From: Desulfobacterales bacterium
GTDB taxonomy: Bacteria > Desulfobacterota > Desulfobacteria > Desulfobacterales > UBA5852
Length of the DNA: 9,586 bases
Reading direction: 5' to 3'
Assembly: GCA_030066455.1 (NCBI GenBank)
Contig: JASJBQ010000174.1
Span: forward strand, 1 to 9,586
The stretch's first letter is position 1. Each line of letters opens with the position of its first letter. A model generated the notes under the pieces. The model did no database searches and had not been told where the DNA came from. It saw nothing but the letters and a program-made list of their open reading frames with translations. Below, piece after piece: positions 1 to 8,040 of the stretch. A program made the translations under genes and the position numbers.

Positions 1-42
1 GCTGAAGCGTAACGCCGATATCGGACTTTTTACGAGACCGTC

Positions 43-181
43 AGAAAACGAACCAAAAGAAACCGCCGTGTCCCGCTTTGTCCTGCGCGTCGCCACGTCG
101 TGCGGCACGCGCGGAAACTCGCTGCGCTCAAACAGTCCGCGCGTTTTTCCCGCCCGCCATGTCGATGCTCGGCGCGGGACA
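43..181. repeat. dispersed intergenic repeat, left copy
   Basis: Bases 43-67 match bases 9561-9585 in the same orientation with 23 of 25 identical, including a 17-base exact core (AACCAAAAGAAACCGCC at 51-67 and 9569-9585). The segment continues through GC-rich sequence bounded by an 8-bp inverted repeat (TGTCCCGC at 69-76, GCGGGACA at 174-181). From memory, the string AAAGAAAAGTAACCAAAAG followed by GC-rich sequence is a recurrent intergenic element in many proteobacterial genomes; this could not be checked here. A 62-codon open frame over this segment (68-256) has no ribosome binding site and an arginine/serine-rich translation, so it is not called as a gene. The right limit of the element is a guess. 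Confidence 0.55.
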
Positions 182-216
182 AAGGTGAAAAACCTAAAAC
201 CCAAAAAGATTAATAC

Positions 217-233
217 GCCCCCCTCCGGGGGGC
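217..233 (+). other. GC stem-loop in the oxidoreductase leader
   Basis: GCCCCCC (217-223) pairs perfectly with GGGGGGC (227-233) across a three-base loop TCC. No T-run follows, so it does not look like a normal intrinsic terminator. It lies about 85 bases ahead of the oxidoreductase start and directly before the alternative pairing region at 238-308, so it may be part of the same leader structure. Confidence 0.5.
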
Positions 234-237
234 TACC

Positions 238-308
238 TGAGGCTTCAAGCGTTTAGCGCGTCGATTGTCCGTGAGCTAATGCTCCGGGCCTCATCGATTC
301 CAATGAGG
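238..308 (+). promoter_or_regulatory. candidate leader switch over the ribosome binding site
   Basis: Bases 288-293 (GCCTCA) can pair with TGAGGC at 238-243, extendable by two G-U pairs. Shifted by one, bases 289-294 (CCTCAT) can instead pair with ATGAGG at 303-308. The second pairing covers the first half of the Shine-Dalgarno sequence AGGAGG (306-311). The two pairings exclude each other, which is the usual logic of a leader that opens or closes a ribosome binding site. I do not recognise a known riboswitch consensus here, including the molybdenum/tungsten cofactor motif. Short 6-bp pairings can arise by chance in GC-rich DNA. Confidence 0.3.
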
Positions 309-317
309 AGGTAAGCC

Positions 318-2159
318 ATGCATGGCTGGATGGGAAAGATCCTGCGGGTCGACCTGACCCGGGGCACATTGCACGCGGAGCCGCTCGATCCCCAGGTGGC
401 CAAGGATTTCATTGGCGGGCGCGGTCTCGGGATTCACATCCTGCGCCGGGAAATGGATCCCCTCTGCGATCCCCTCTCGGCAGAGAACCTCATGGTCATG
501 GCCACCGGCCCGCTGACCGGCACCGGCGCCCCCACCGGGGCGCGCTATATGATCACGACGAAATCGCCGCTGACCGGGGCGATCACCTGTTCGAACGCTG
601 GCGGCCGTTTCCCCACCGAGCTCAAGCGGGCCGGGTTCGATGCCCTCGTCTTCTCGGGGAAAGCCGATCACCCCGTCTATGTGTGGATCGACGCGGGGCG
701 CGCCGAGCTGCGCGATGCGTCCCATCTCTGGGGCCGGACGACCCATGACACCACGGATCGGGTGCGATCCGAGACCGATGCCCAAGCCCGGGTCGCCTGC
801 ATCGGCCCGGCCGGTGAACGCCTGGTTCGATTTGCGGCGGTGATGAACGACAAGGACCGCGCCGCTGGACGCTCCGGGGTGGGGGCCGTCATGGGCAGCA
901 AAAACCTCAAGGCCGTGGTCGTGCGCGGCACCGGCAAGGTGCCGCTGGCCGATCCGGAAGGCTTCAAAGCCTTGAACCAGGAAATTCTGGCCCGCTTCAA
1001 GGCCGCTGCCAAGGAAACCCCGCTGGGGCTCACCATCAACGGCACGGCCGGGGTGGTCGTCACCACCCAGCACCTCGGGGTGCTCCCCACCAAGAACTGG
1101 CAGCAGGGCACCTTTGCGGGCTGGGAGCAAATTCACGGCGAGACCCTGACCGCCAAATACCTCGTGCGCAACAAGGCCTGCTACGCCTGCCCCATCGGCT
1201 GCGGGCGCATCACCCGGGTGGAGGATCCGGTGTTCGGCGGGGAAGGGGAGGGGCCCGAATACGAGACCATCTACGCGCTGGGCAGCAACTGCATGGTGGA
1301 CAATCTGGCGGCCGTCATCAAGGCCAACTACATCTGCAACGAGCAGGGGCTCGACACGATCACCATGGGGGCCACGATCGCCTGCGCCATGGAACTGGTC
1401 GAGAGGGGATACCTCGCGGAAGAGACGGTCGGGCGGCCGCTCGCCTGGGGTGACGGTGAAGCCCTGGTGGCGCTGACCCGCATGACGGCCGCCCGCGAAG
1501 GCTTCGGCCACCGCCTGGCCGAGGGCAGCTTCCGTCTCGCTGACAGCTGCGGGCATCCCGAGCTGGCCATGGTGGCCAAAAAACAGGAATTCCCCGGTTA
1601 CGAGCCCCGCGGGGCCCAGGCTATGGGGCTGGCCTACGCCACCTCGCCCATCGGCGGCTCGCACATGCGCGGCGATCCGGCCTATTTCGAGCTCTTCGGC
1701 ATTCCCGAGCCCGTGGACCCCCTTGAATGGAAGGGCAAGGCCAAGATCACCAAGGCCTTCCAGGATCTCTCCGCCGTCATCGACGCAGCCGGGCTGTGCA
1801 TCTTCTTCGCCGTGCGCAACCTGGCGGGCAAACAGCTCGACGTGCCGCCCACCGGCATCCGGGAATACCTCAACGCGGCCACCGGCGCGGCGTACACCCT
1901 GGAGGAGCTGATCCGGGCCGGGGAGCGGATCATCACGGCCGAGCGCCAGTTCCTGAACCGGGCCGGATTCTCCCGCCGCGACGACACCCTGCCCGCGCGG
2001 CTCACCGCCGAGCCGCTGCCGGACGGTCCGGCCAAGGGGATGGTCTGTCACCTGGAGGAAATGCTGGACGACTACTACCGGGAGCAGAACTGGTCCGCCG
2101 ACGGTGTGCCCACCGCCGATCGCCTGGCCGAACTCGGGCTGGAGGAGGATTCCGATTGA
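318..2159 (+). CDS. aor: aldehyde:ferredoxin oxidoreductase family tungstoenzyme
   Basis: A 613-residue protein of normal length for the AOR family, cytoplasmic, expected to carry a bis-pyranopterin tungsten cofactor and one [4Fe-4S] cluster and to oxidise aldehydes to acids with ferredoxin, or run in reverse. It opens with the family's typical MHGWMGKILRVDLT and FIGGRGLG. The cluster motif C-x2-C-x3-C is at C288, C291 and C295, with the fourth ligand C494 in DAAGLC (489-494); these match the ligand numbering I recall for the Pyrococcus furiosus enzyme. GPEYET (312-317) and GGSHMRGD (446-453, H449) are the cofactor-site motifs. The ATG at 318 has AGGAGG six bases upstream. The next gene, a MoaD/ThiS-like protein, overlaps its stop, a common pairing for this family. 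The aldehyde substrate cannot be read from sequence; other AOR-family activities (such as BamB-type subunits) are possible but less likely without their partner genes. Confidence 0.93.
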   Translation: MHGWMGKILRVDLTRGTLHAEPLDPQVAKDFIGGRGLGIHILRREMDPLCDPLSAENLMVMATGPLTGTGAPTGARYMITTKSPLTGAITCSNAGGRFPTELKRAGFDALVFSGKADHPVYVWIDAGRAELRDASHLWGRTTHDTTDRVRSETDAQARVACIGPAGERLVRFAAVMNDKDRAAGRSGVGAVMGSKNLKAVVVRGTGKVPLADPEGFKALNQEILARFKAAAKETPLGLTINGTAGVVVTTQHLGVLPTKNWQQGTFAGWEQIHGETLTAKYLVRNKACYACPIGCGRITRVEDPVFGGEGEGPEYETIYALGSNCMVDNLAAVIKANYICNEQGLDTITMGATIACAMELVERGYLAEETVGRPLAWGDGEALVALTRMTAAREGFGHRLAEGSFRLADSCGHPELAMVAKKQEFPGYEPRGAQAMGLAYATSPIGGSHMRGDPAYFELFGIPEPVDPLEWKGKAKITKAFQDLSAVIDAAGLCIFFAVRNLAGKQLDVPPTGIREYLNAATGAAYTLEELIRAGERIITAERQFLNRAGFSRRDDTLPARLTAEPLPDGPAKGMVCHLEEMLDDYYREQNWSADGVPTADRLAELGLEEDSD

Positions 2160-2389
2160 TCGTCCGGGTCAAATGTTTCACGGGCATGCGGCGCTTCGCA
2201 CCCGACGGTCGCATCGACTTCGACATCGAACTCGATGCCGGGGCGCAGGTGGCGCATCTGCTCGAGCGGCTGGGGGTTCCGGTCGCGACCGATGTCATCG
2301 CCGCCGTGAACGGCCAGCGCGCGGAGCGGGAGGCCCTGCTTCGGGAAGGCGATGCGGTCGTCCTGTTCACACCGATGGAAGGCGGTTGA
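2156..2389 (+). CDS. MoaD/ThiS-like sulfur carrier protein
   Basis: A 77-residue beta-grasp protein ending in GG (MEGG), the diglycine tail that MoaD and ThiS family members use to carry a thiocarboxylate for molybdopterin or thiazole synthesis. The pattern VRVKCFTGMRRF at the start, AAVNGQRA in the middle and LREGDAVVLFTPMEGG at the end fits the family, as does the length. The start is TTG at 2156, overlapping the upstream TGA by four bases (TTGA), with GGAGGAGGA at 2141-2149 as a strong ribosome binding site inside the end of the oxidoreductase gene. This implies translational coupling. Its position suggests a dedicated role in pterin cofactor supply for the tungstoenzyme, which is inference. 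No other Moco gene is visible nearby. Confidence 0.87.
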   Translation: MIVRVKCFTGMRRFAPDGRIDFDIELDAGAQVAHLLERLGVPVATDVIAAVNGQRAEREALLREGDAVVLFTPMEGG

Positions 2390-2513
2390 CCGGCCGTTGT
2401 CGCCGCGCTGCCGCCCGCGAGGATCCGGCCATCTTGCGCTTCATCGATGCTGCGGCCGGAAGCGCTGCGAATCGATCCCCTTGGCGATGCCGGGATGCCA
2501 TGCAACGATCCTT

Positions 2514-2535
2514 CCGGCAGTTGCCTGGCTGCCGG
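2514..2535 (+). terminator. weak stem-loop after the aor-moaD pair
   Basis: CCGGCAG (2514-2520) pairs with CTGCCGG (2529-2535) over an eight-base loop. It lies in the 264-base gap between the MoaD-like gene and the transporter, but no T-run follows, so termination is only a possibility. Another 7-bp inverted repeat (2424-2430 with 2454-2460) lies just upstream. The rest of the gap shows no coding signal. Confidence 0.25.
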
Positions 2536-2653
2536 GAATGCGCTAAGCAGTGAGTGTCGGCCGTGGCTCGCGCCGGCAATGATCTGAAACGGGCGTCCGG
2601 CCTTGCGACGTCCCCCTGAACCCGGTGTGCGGTAAGGCGGTCGAATCTCTTCC

Positions 2654-4000
2654 ATGGCGAACACGGCGGATGCATCCCATGCGGCCCCACCCGGGCCCAA
2701 ACGGCTTAGCGGCTACCGCTGGGTCGTTTTTTCACTTTTGGCGTTTGGCTACCTGCTGGTCTATTTCCACCGGCTCTGCCCGGCGGTGGTGGCCCTGGAC
2801 ATGCAGGCGGATCTCAAGACCAGCGGCGCTTTGCTGGGTTTTCTGGCGGCCGCCTATTTCTATCCCTACGCCCTGATGCAGCTCCCCTCGGGTCTGCTTT
2901 CGGATTCCTGGGGGCCGCGCAAGACGATCACCGTCTTCTTCGCCCTGGCCGGCGTGGCTTCCATTTTTCTGGGGCTGGTGGACTCCCCGGGGCTTGCGAT
3001 CACGGCCCGGACGCTGGTGGGTCTGGGGGTGGCCATGCTATTCGTGCCCACCATGAAGGTCATCACCAACTGGTTTCCCGCGGAAGTCTTCGCCCGCATG
3101 GCCGGCATCCTCATGGCGGTGGGGGGCTTGGGGGCCTACACGGCCTCGCGGCCGCTGGCCTGGCTGAGCGACCTGATCGGCTGGCGGGGGAGCTTTATGG
3201 CCATCGGGGCTGCGACCCTGACGGCGGCATTGGCCATCTGGCTCATGGTGCGCAACACACCGCAGGATATGGGCCTGCCGGCGGTCCATCCGGAAGCATC
3301 CGGCAAAGCCGGCAACCCACCCCGAATGGGGTTGGTCCGCGGCGTGCAGATGGTGCTCGCCGAGAGGGCGTTCTGGGTGCTGGCCATCTGGTTCTTCTGC
3401 ACCTGCAGCATCTTTTTCAGCTTTGGCGGGTTGTGGGGCGGGCCCTACCTGATCCAGGTCTATGGGCTCAGCAAGGCCGAGGCGGGCAATGTGCTGAGCA
3501 TGCTGGCCCTGGCCATGATCGTGGGCAGCCCCCTTCTGAGCTGGCTGTCGGATGCCGTCTGGCGCTCCCGCAAGAAGGTCATCGTGCTCTCTGCGGTCAT
3601 CACGCTGGGCCTCTCGCTTCCCCTGGCTTTCTTCACCGCCGGCATGAACCAACCGGTTCTCTATCTCCTCTGTTTTCTGCTGGGGATGTTCAGCAGCGCC
3701 GTCGTCGTGGTGGCCTTCACCGCGGCCAAAGAGCTTTTTCCGGTGGAAATCGCCGGTACTTCGGTGGGGCTGGTGAACCTGTTTCCATTCCTTGGCGGGG
3801 CGGTGGCGCCGCCGGTATTGGGTGCCATTCTCGAGGGCCAGCCGGCGCTTGCCGGCGGCTATTCGGCCGCGGCCTATTCCCGGGCCTTCATGCTGTATGT
3901 CTTCTTAGCCATTATCGCCCTGGTGGCGGCGCTTTTCATCCGGGAGACCTTACAACCGGCTTCCGACACGTCCGCGAGTAAGAACATCGATTCGCACTAA
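2654..4000 (+). CDS. MFS transporter, 12 helices, substrate unknown
   Basis: A 448-residue inner-membrane protein of the major facilitator superfamily. Hydrophobic segments are spread through residues 22-200 and 238-430 and are split by a hydrophilic central loop (about 201-235), the usual 6+6 helix arrangement. The family signature between helices 2 and 3 is present as SGLLSDSWGPRKT (79-91), with its second-half echo LSWLSDAVWRSRKK (295-308). The overall look (WVVFSLLAFGYLLVYFHR, NTPQDMGLP) recalls organic-anion or phosphate-ester type permeases, but no substrate can be assigned. The ATG at 2654 has only a distant AAGG (2634-2637), so translation initiation may be weak or the start uncertain; no better in-frame start precedes the first helix. 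The 264-base gap leaves open whether it is in the same transcript as the oxidoreductase. Confidence 0.92.
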   Translation: MANTADASHAAPPGPKRLSGYRWVVFSLLAFGYLLVYFHRLCPAVVALDMQADLKTSGALLGFLAAAYFYPYALMQLPSGLLSDSWGPRKTITVFFALAGVASIFLGLVDSPGLAITARTLVGLGVAMLFVPTMKVITNWFPAEVFARMAGILMAVGGLGAYTASRPLAWLSDLIGWRGSFMAIGAATLTAALAIWLMVRNTPQDMGLPAVHPEASGKAGNPPRMGLVRGVQMVLAERAFWVLAIWFFCTCSIFFSFGGLWGGPYLIQVYGLSKAEAGNVLSMLALAMIVGSPLLSWLSDAVWRSRKKVIVLSAVITLGLSLPLAFFTAGMNQPVLYLLCFLLGMFSSAVVVVAFTAAKELFPVEIAGTSVGLVNLFPFLGGAVAPPVLGAILEGQPALAGGYSAAAYSRAFMLYVFLAIIALVAALFIRETLQPASDTSASKNIDSH

Positions 4001-4122
4001 GTCCATGCGCCTCGGGTACGAAACCATCATGTAATTACCGGGTTTGCCGATTGTAAAGCGGCCTGCAGGAATATCCGGTCAGCGGGTGTTGCCGTGACCC
4101 GTAAAAAGAAAAAGTGAAAAGC

Positions 4123-4160
4123 AAACGCGGCGTTTCCGGTTGGCAAGAAACGCCGCGTTT
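4123..4160 (-). terminator. intrinsic terminator for katG
   Basis: AAACGCGGCGTTTC (4123-4136) and GAAACGCCGCGTTT (4147-4160) form a perfect 14-bp stem with a ten-base loop. Read on the minus strand, the stem is followed by a T-rich run (complement of the A-rich 4102-4120), fitting a terminator about 125 bases after the katG stop. On the plus strand the run after the stem is weaker, so it may also end transporter transcripts, less efficiently. A smaller hairpin (4195-4201 with 4206-4212) lies between it and katG. Confidence 0.8.
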
Positions 4161-4286
4161 ATTTCCAGTCGATGATTTCCGCGGGCACACGAAGCGCCGT
4201 CCATTGACGGCGGAAGTCCCCCGGTGTTCATCCGCTCAGCCGTCAGCTCAGGCTGCAGAGAACGGCAAAGCCTTTTGGGCCGGTGA

Positions 4287-6524
<2,238 letters not shown>

Positions 6525-6566
6525 TCAGGCACCAGGTTTTTAAGAATATAATGCCTAAATGCCCAA

Positions 6567-6581
6567 ATGGTTAAAAACCAT
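6567..6581. promoter_or_regulatory. short palindrome in the katG leader
   Basis: ATGGTT (6567-6572) and AACCAT (6576-6581) form a 6-3-6 inverted repeat inside the AT-rich region between the PerR-box-like site and the katG ribosome binding site. A TATATT hexamer lies just downstream of it in katG orientation, without a convincing -35 box. It could be an operator or a chance palindrome. Confidence 0.2.
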
Positions 6582-6672
6582 CAAAAATGAATGATTGGTC
6601 TCCAGCTATAAACGGTGCTTCCTGTTAACTGCTTGAAATAGATTGGGATCAAATTATCAACCGACTATTATT

Positions 6673-6687
6673 TAATAATGATTATCG
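6673..6687. promoter_or_regulatory. PerR-box-like operator upstream of katG
   Basis: ATAATGATTAT at 6675-6685 is a 5-1-5 palindrome identical to the core of the PerR box known from Bacillus (TTATAATNATTATAA). Over the full 15 bases, 11 of the 14 defined positions agree. It sits 20 bases past the perR stop and about 180 bases before katG. In katG orientation a TATTAA hexamer overlaps its end with TTTTCA 18 bases upstream, a possible but weak promoter. It also resembles Fur boxes, which share this core. Confidence 0.55.
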
Positions 6688-6706
6688 TTTAGAAATGAAA
6701 AAAATT

Positions 6707-7168
6707 TTAGCCGTTGCGCGATTGGCAGTCACGGCACGTGCCGAAAAAATCGACCCGGTGATTTTGGATATTAAAACCGGTTTCCTTGATCACCTCTCGC
6801 GTCAGGTCCTTGAGACTGCCCAAATCCGGGTCGATGATCTTTTTGCATTCCGTGCATACGACGTGGGGGTGAGGATAGGGCTTGTTGCCGTCGTAACGAT
6901 TGCTCCCATCCGGGAATCCCAGTTCCAGTACCTCGTTGAGTTGCTTCAATAGGCTGACCGTTTTGTAGATCGTAGCGATGCTGGTGGTTGGAAATTCGGC
7001 CCTGACGGTTTCATAAATCCCTTCGACACTGGGATGCCCCTCACTGACGGCCAACACTTTCAGCACGGCCAGCCTTTGAGGGGTGATTCGAAATTCATGC
7101 TCCCTGAGCTTTCCCAGCATCTGATTTAATCGTGTTTCAGGATTGGCCGAATCAGTTCGTGTTTTCAT
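6707..7168 (-). CDS. perR: PerR-type peroxide regulator, Fur family
   Basis: A 153-residue Fur-family repressor: winged-helix DNA-binding domain (about 20-90, with ITPQRLAVL and the recognition segment TSIATIYKTVSLL) and a metal-binding dimerisation domain (91-150). Two CxxC pairs for structural zinc are C105/C108 and C145/C148. The five regulatory-metal ligands of Bacillus subtilis PerR all have counterparts: H45, D93, H100, H102 and D113. The aspartate at D113, where Fur usually has glutamate, favours a PerR-type peroxide sensor over an iron sensor. Being directly upstream of katG on the same strand supports this. The gene is visibly poorer in GC than its neighbours. A promoter and operator lie upstream; no clear Shine-Dalgarno sequence precedes the ATG at 7168, so translation may be weak. 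Iron-, zinc- or manganese-sensing paralogues remain a possible alternative. Confidence 0.9.
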   Translation of the reverse strand: MKTRTDSANPETRLNQMLGKLREHEFRITPQRLAVLKVLAVSEGHPSVEGIYETVRAEFPTTSIATIYKTVSLLKQLNEVLELGFPDGSNRYDGNKPYPHPHVVCTECKKIIDPDLGSLKDLTREVIKETGFNIQNHRVDFFGTCRDCQSRNG

Positions 7169-7203
7169 CGCGTTTTCGTGCCATTAATGAGATGAGGTTA
7201 ATC

Positions 7204-7216
7204 AATAATTGTTATT
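7204..7216. promoter_or_regulatory. PerR-box-like operator over the perR start site
   Basis: AATAA (7204-7208) and TTATT (7212-7216) form an inverted repeat around TTG. Aligned to the 15-base PerR box (7203-7217), about 10 of 14 defined positions agree. It lies immediately downstream of the perR -10 box, over the expected transcription start, so binding there would block transcription and give autorepression. The surrounding sequence is very AT-rich, so chance similarity is possible. Confidence 0.4.
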
Positions 7217-7218
7217 AA

Positions 7219-7247
7219 TTAATAGGTACTCTTCATTGCCAGGTCAA
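7219..7247 (-). promoter_or_regulatory. sigma70-type promoter of perR
   Basis: On the minus strand TTGACC (7247-7242) is followed after exactly 17 bases by TATTAA (7224-7219). These match five of six -35 and four of six -10 consensus bases. The expected start is near 7212, about 44 bases ahead of the perR ATG. Confidence 0.6.
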
Positions 7248-7516
7248 GTCATCGCTGGCAGGAATGAGGCCGCGGGTCGATTCATGGAAGCCGATCGAGC
7301 AGGAATCCTGTTGGGGATGACGGCGGAGGCCATCAGGTCGAGGTGCAGGTCCCGGACAGCCTAACGCTCGTCCACCAGACCTTGGGCCGCAGAACAGCAT
7401 TTGTGAGTTTGCGTGATCGTAACCGGACCGGAGCAATCACTTCGTCAACCCTATCGTTCAGCGGCCGCCCGGTGACCTGGGCTGAACTCCAGGAGCGGCT
7501 GCCGGTCGCGTGGCGG
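7248..7516. other. gene-free stretch before perR
   Basis: No gene can be supported here. Reading frames on both strands are open for 60-110 codons in places but lack ribosome binding sites and recognisable motifs. On the plus strand a stretch around 7250-7365 reads without stops as a protein-like segment (RFMEADRAGILLGMTAEAI), without a start; it may be a remnant of an unidentified gene. No tRNA-like fold or repeat was seen. Confidence 0.4.
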
Positions 7517-7642
7517 TTATTCTTCAGGATGGCCCGGCGGCCACTCGCCTCGGGCTTCGAGCACCGCCCGCAGGGTTTTGAGGGCGGCGTTCGCGGCCGG
7601 GACGCCCCCGTAGACCGCCGTCTGGAAAATGGTCTCGGCAAT
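7517..7642 (-). pseudogene. C-terminal remnant of a PcaC-like decarboxylase
   Basis: Forty-one codons ending in TAA (7519-7517) read as the tail of a carboxymuconolactone decarboxylase family protein. The diagnostic part is TIFQTAVYGGVPAANAALKT, which matches the PcaC pattern QTA-Y-GVPAAN-A that precedes the last helix; it is followed by a short hydrophilic tail. The family is about 100-130 residues, so roughly two thirds is missing. The homologous reading stops at 7642/7641, exactly where the first tandem repeat begins. The frame stays open into that repeat up to a TGA at 7729-7727, but those residues do not look like the family and there is no usable start. I infer a gene cut by the repeat or by a deletion. 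PcaC acts in protocatechuate breakdown, while distant relatives are antioxidant AhpD-type proteins. Confidence 0.65.
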
Positions 7643-8038
7643 CACATTCCCCAACGCAGAGTCCTTCCAAATTAACTCTGTGCCAACGCCATAACCGGAG
7701 AAATGCGTGATGCGTTCAAGTTTTGATCAGCATACCAAGAGCGCTGAAGCCAATCTAATCTTAACGGGCGAAGCATTCGTTCAAGATACGGCGTACAAGC
7801 GCTGAGAAGTGAGGCGTACTCATGTACGCCGCAGCGCCGAAGGGCGCCGTGTAACGCGGAGATTGGGCGAATGTCACGCCCCCTGGCAATTCTTCCCAAT
7901 TGATCGCCGTAATCAACACCCCCGGTCCGGAGGGGAGCGTCATTCGTTCAATGTCAAGGCTCACAAGGCCTGAGAAGTGAGGCGTACACCAGGTGCGCCG
8001 CAGCGCCGAGGGCCGCCGTGCAACGCGGAGATTGGGCG
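7641..8038. repeat. tandem repeat unit 1
   Basis: The first 233 bases (7641-7873) align with 8039-8273 at roughly 90% identity by eye, with two single-base indels; the offset is 398-400 bases. The unit begins ATCACATTCCCCAACGC and includes a palindromic element (7761-7883). Its last part (about 7931-8038) holds a further, more diverged copy of that element. No gene with a start and ribosome binding site is visible; frames on the minus strand end in the same NECFAR-stop in each copy because of the shared repeat end. Confidence 0.8.
7761..7883. repeat. palindromic element, copy A
   Basis: The left end TTAACGGGCGAAGCATTCG (7761-7779) is identical to that of copy C. The right end (CGAATGTCACGCCCC, from 7868) is a degraded version of the inverted end. 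Inside is a perfect hairpin GGCGTAC (7813-7819) with GTACGCC (7824-7830), and a second one of the form GCGCC-GAAG-GGCGC. Confidence 0.7.
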
Positions 8039-8040
8039 AT
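7931..8040. repeat. palindromic element, diverged copy B
   Basis: It shares CATTCGTTCA at 7941-7950, the block TGAGAAGTGAGGCGTAC near 7971-7987 and the end GATTGGGCGA with copies A and C. The 19-base inverted end is largely lost on the left and cut at the right, where the second tandem unit begins. Its internal hairpin (7981-7987 with 7993-7999) is kept with one G-U pair. It must be older than the A/C duplication. Confidence 0.6.

Noticed and set aside
68..256. 62-codon open frame at the left end
   Set aside because: It lies in a dispersed-repeat-like segment, has no ribosome binding site and an R/S/P-rich translation typical of spurious frames in such elements.
180..317. Molybdenum/tungsten cofactor riboswitch of the known class
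   Set aside because: The position before a cofactor-dependent enzyme is suggestive, but I could not match the known conserved motif; only the alternative pairings are reported.
291..2051. 586-codon open frame on the minus strand opposite the oxidoreductase gene
   Set aside because: It is a shadow of the GC-rich oxidoreductase codons. The translation is rich in G, H, R and A with no known motif, and the plus-strand frame has a clear family identity and ribosome binding site.
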